This document shows, one piece after another, positions 5,538 through 5,870 of a stretch of DNA of 5,870 bases. The notes below the pieces were generated by a model. That model did no database searches, was not told the DNA's origin, and worked only from the letters and a program-made list of their open reading frames with translations. The translations under genes and the position numbers were made by a program. The number at the start of each line of letters is the position of its first letter. Position 1 is the first letter of the stretch. The stretch is taken from assembly GCA_043820045.1 (NCBI GenBank), contig JBDREF010000193.1, positions 1 through 5,870 on the forward strand, read 5' to 3'. Origin of the DNA: JBDREF01 sp043820045 (GTDB taxonomy: Bacteria > Planctomycetota > Phycisphaerae > Sedimentisphaerales > Anaerobacaceae).

Positions 5538-5870
5538 ATGGAGACGAAATTGGCTGTACCTGTTGCGGCGGGCGGTCCGGAGCAGGCCTTGCAGCAGGCC
5601 GAGGCCGCGCGGGCCGCGGGCGCCGATATTATCGAGCTGCGAGCCGACTACCTCGAAGGGCTCAGCGTCGATCTGGTCGCCAAGTTGGTCGCCGAGATAA
5701 GAAACGCCGGCAACAAACGGCTGCCGGTGATTGTGACCTGCCGTGACAGGCGGCAGGGGGGGATGTATGACTACCCGCCACGGCTGAGGGTTGATGTGCT
5801 TGTCGCGGCACTGAAGGCCGGGGCGGAGTTCATCGACTGCGAATACGACAACTTCATTGTCCTCGAAAAT
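5538..5870 (+). CDS. aroD: 3-dehydroquinate dehydratase type I, N-terminal part
   Basis: Dehydrates 3-dehydroquinate to 3-dehydroshikimate, the third step of the shikimate pathway and the step after AroB; class I enzymes form a Schiff base with a lysine that lies beyond the window. The 111 residues visible read in phase to the edge. Family marks: the first strand KLAVPVA (4-10); IIELRADYL (31-39), matching the E-x-R of the active site (E. coli Glu46/Arg48); PVIVTCRDRRQGG (63-75), matching the strand with the substrate-binding arginine, here Arg69; and GAEFIDCEYD (95-104), matching the 'IDLEL' strand. Where E. coli has Glu86 in 'KEGG', this protein has Gln73. The start is the ATG 7 nt after the -10 box, with no ribosome binding site. 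In some bacteria and in plants this domain is fused to shikimate dehydrogenase; whether that is so here cannot be seen. Confidence 0.93.
   Translation, partial: METKLAVPVAAGGPEQALQQAEAARAAGADIIELRADYLEGLSVDLVAKLVAEIRNAGNKRLPVIVTCRDRRQGGMYDYPPRLRVDVLVAALKAGAEFIDCEYDNFIVLEN

Noticed and set aside
5432..5746. Forward-strand open frame of 104 codons overlapping aroD
   Set aside because: It lies in a different frame from the clearly homologous AroD and turns into arginine-rich shadow sequence there.

Overview
The window looks like a piece of a Planctomycetota chromosome, most likely class Phycisphaerae (Sedimentisphaerales-type). This is inferred mainly from the large secreted protein. Its opening (signal peptide, then a 'DPNLVGWWKFDGD..DSSGNGRDGTL' LamG start) and its mix of LamG, Fn3-like and carbohydrate-binding-like modules are typical of that group. 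No rRNA or other phylogenetic marker is present, so the placement is inference.

Layout, left to right. (1) Positions 1-990, minus strand: aroB, 3-dehydroquinate synthase, with its last residues cut off by the window edge. (2) 991-1419: intergenic, holding the aroB leader, one copy (A) of an ~84-nt repeat, and a 12-bp perfect hairpin that probably terminates the next gene. (3) 1420-4494, minus: a 1024-residue secreted multidomain protein with no recognised catalytic domain. (4) 4495-5138: its long leader, a good promoter (TTGACA-N18-TATTTT), and most of repeat copy B. (5) 5139-5312, minus: a 57-codon ORF with a strong ribosome binding site and one hydrophobic segment. (6) 5356-5425, minus: a compact set of mutually exclusive hairpins ending in a U-tract, which looks like a transcription attenuator or switch just upstream of the small ORF. 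(7) 5450-5530: a back-to-back pair of candidate promoters, one driving the switch and small ORF leftward, the other driving aroD rightward. (8) 5538-5870, plus: aroD, type I 3-dehydroquinate dehydratase, running off the right edge and apparently transcribed without a leader.

AroB and AroD catalyse consecutive steps of the shikimate pathway. Here they lie on opposite strands about 4.5 kb apart, with an unrelated secreted protein and the RNA-rich interval between them. The least explained part is 5118-5478 on the minus strand: candidate promoter, alternative-pairing RNA, small membrane-protein ORF, and a repeat whose second copy sits upstream of aroB. The two repeat copies share a hairpin whose base changes all preserve pairing on the minus strand. 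All of this was read by eye; no folding, homology search or alignment program was run.
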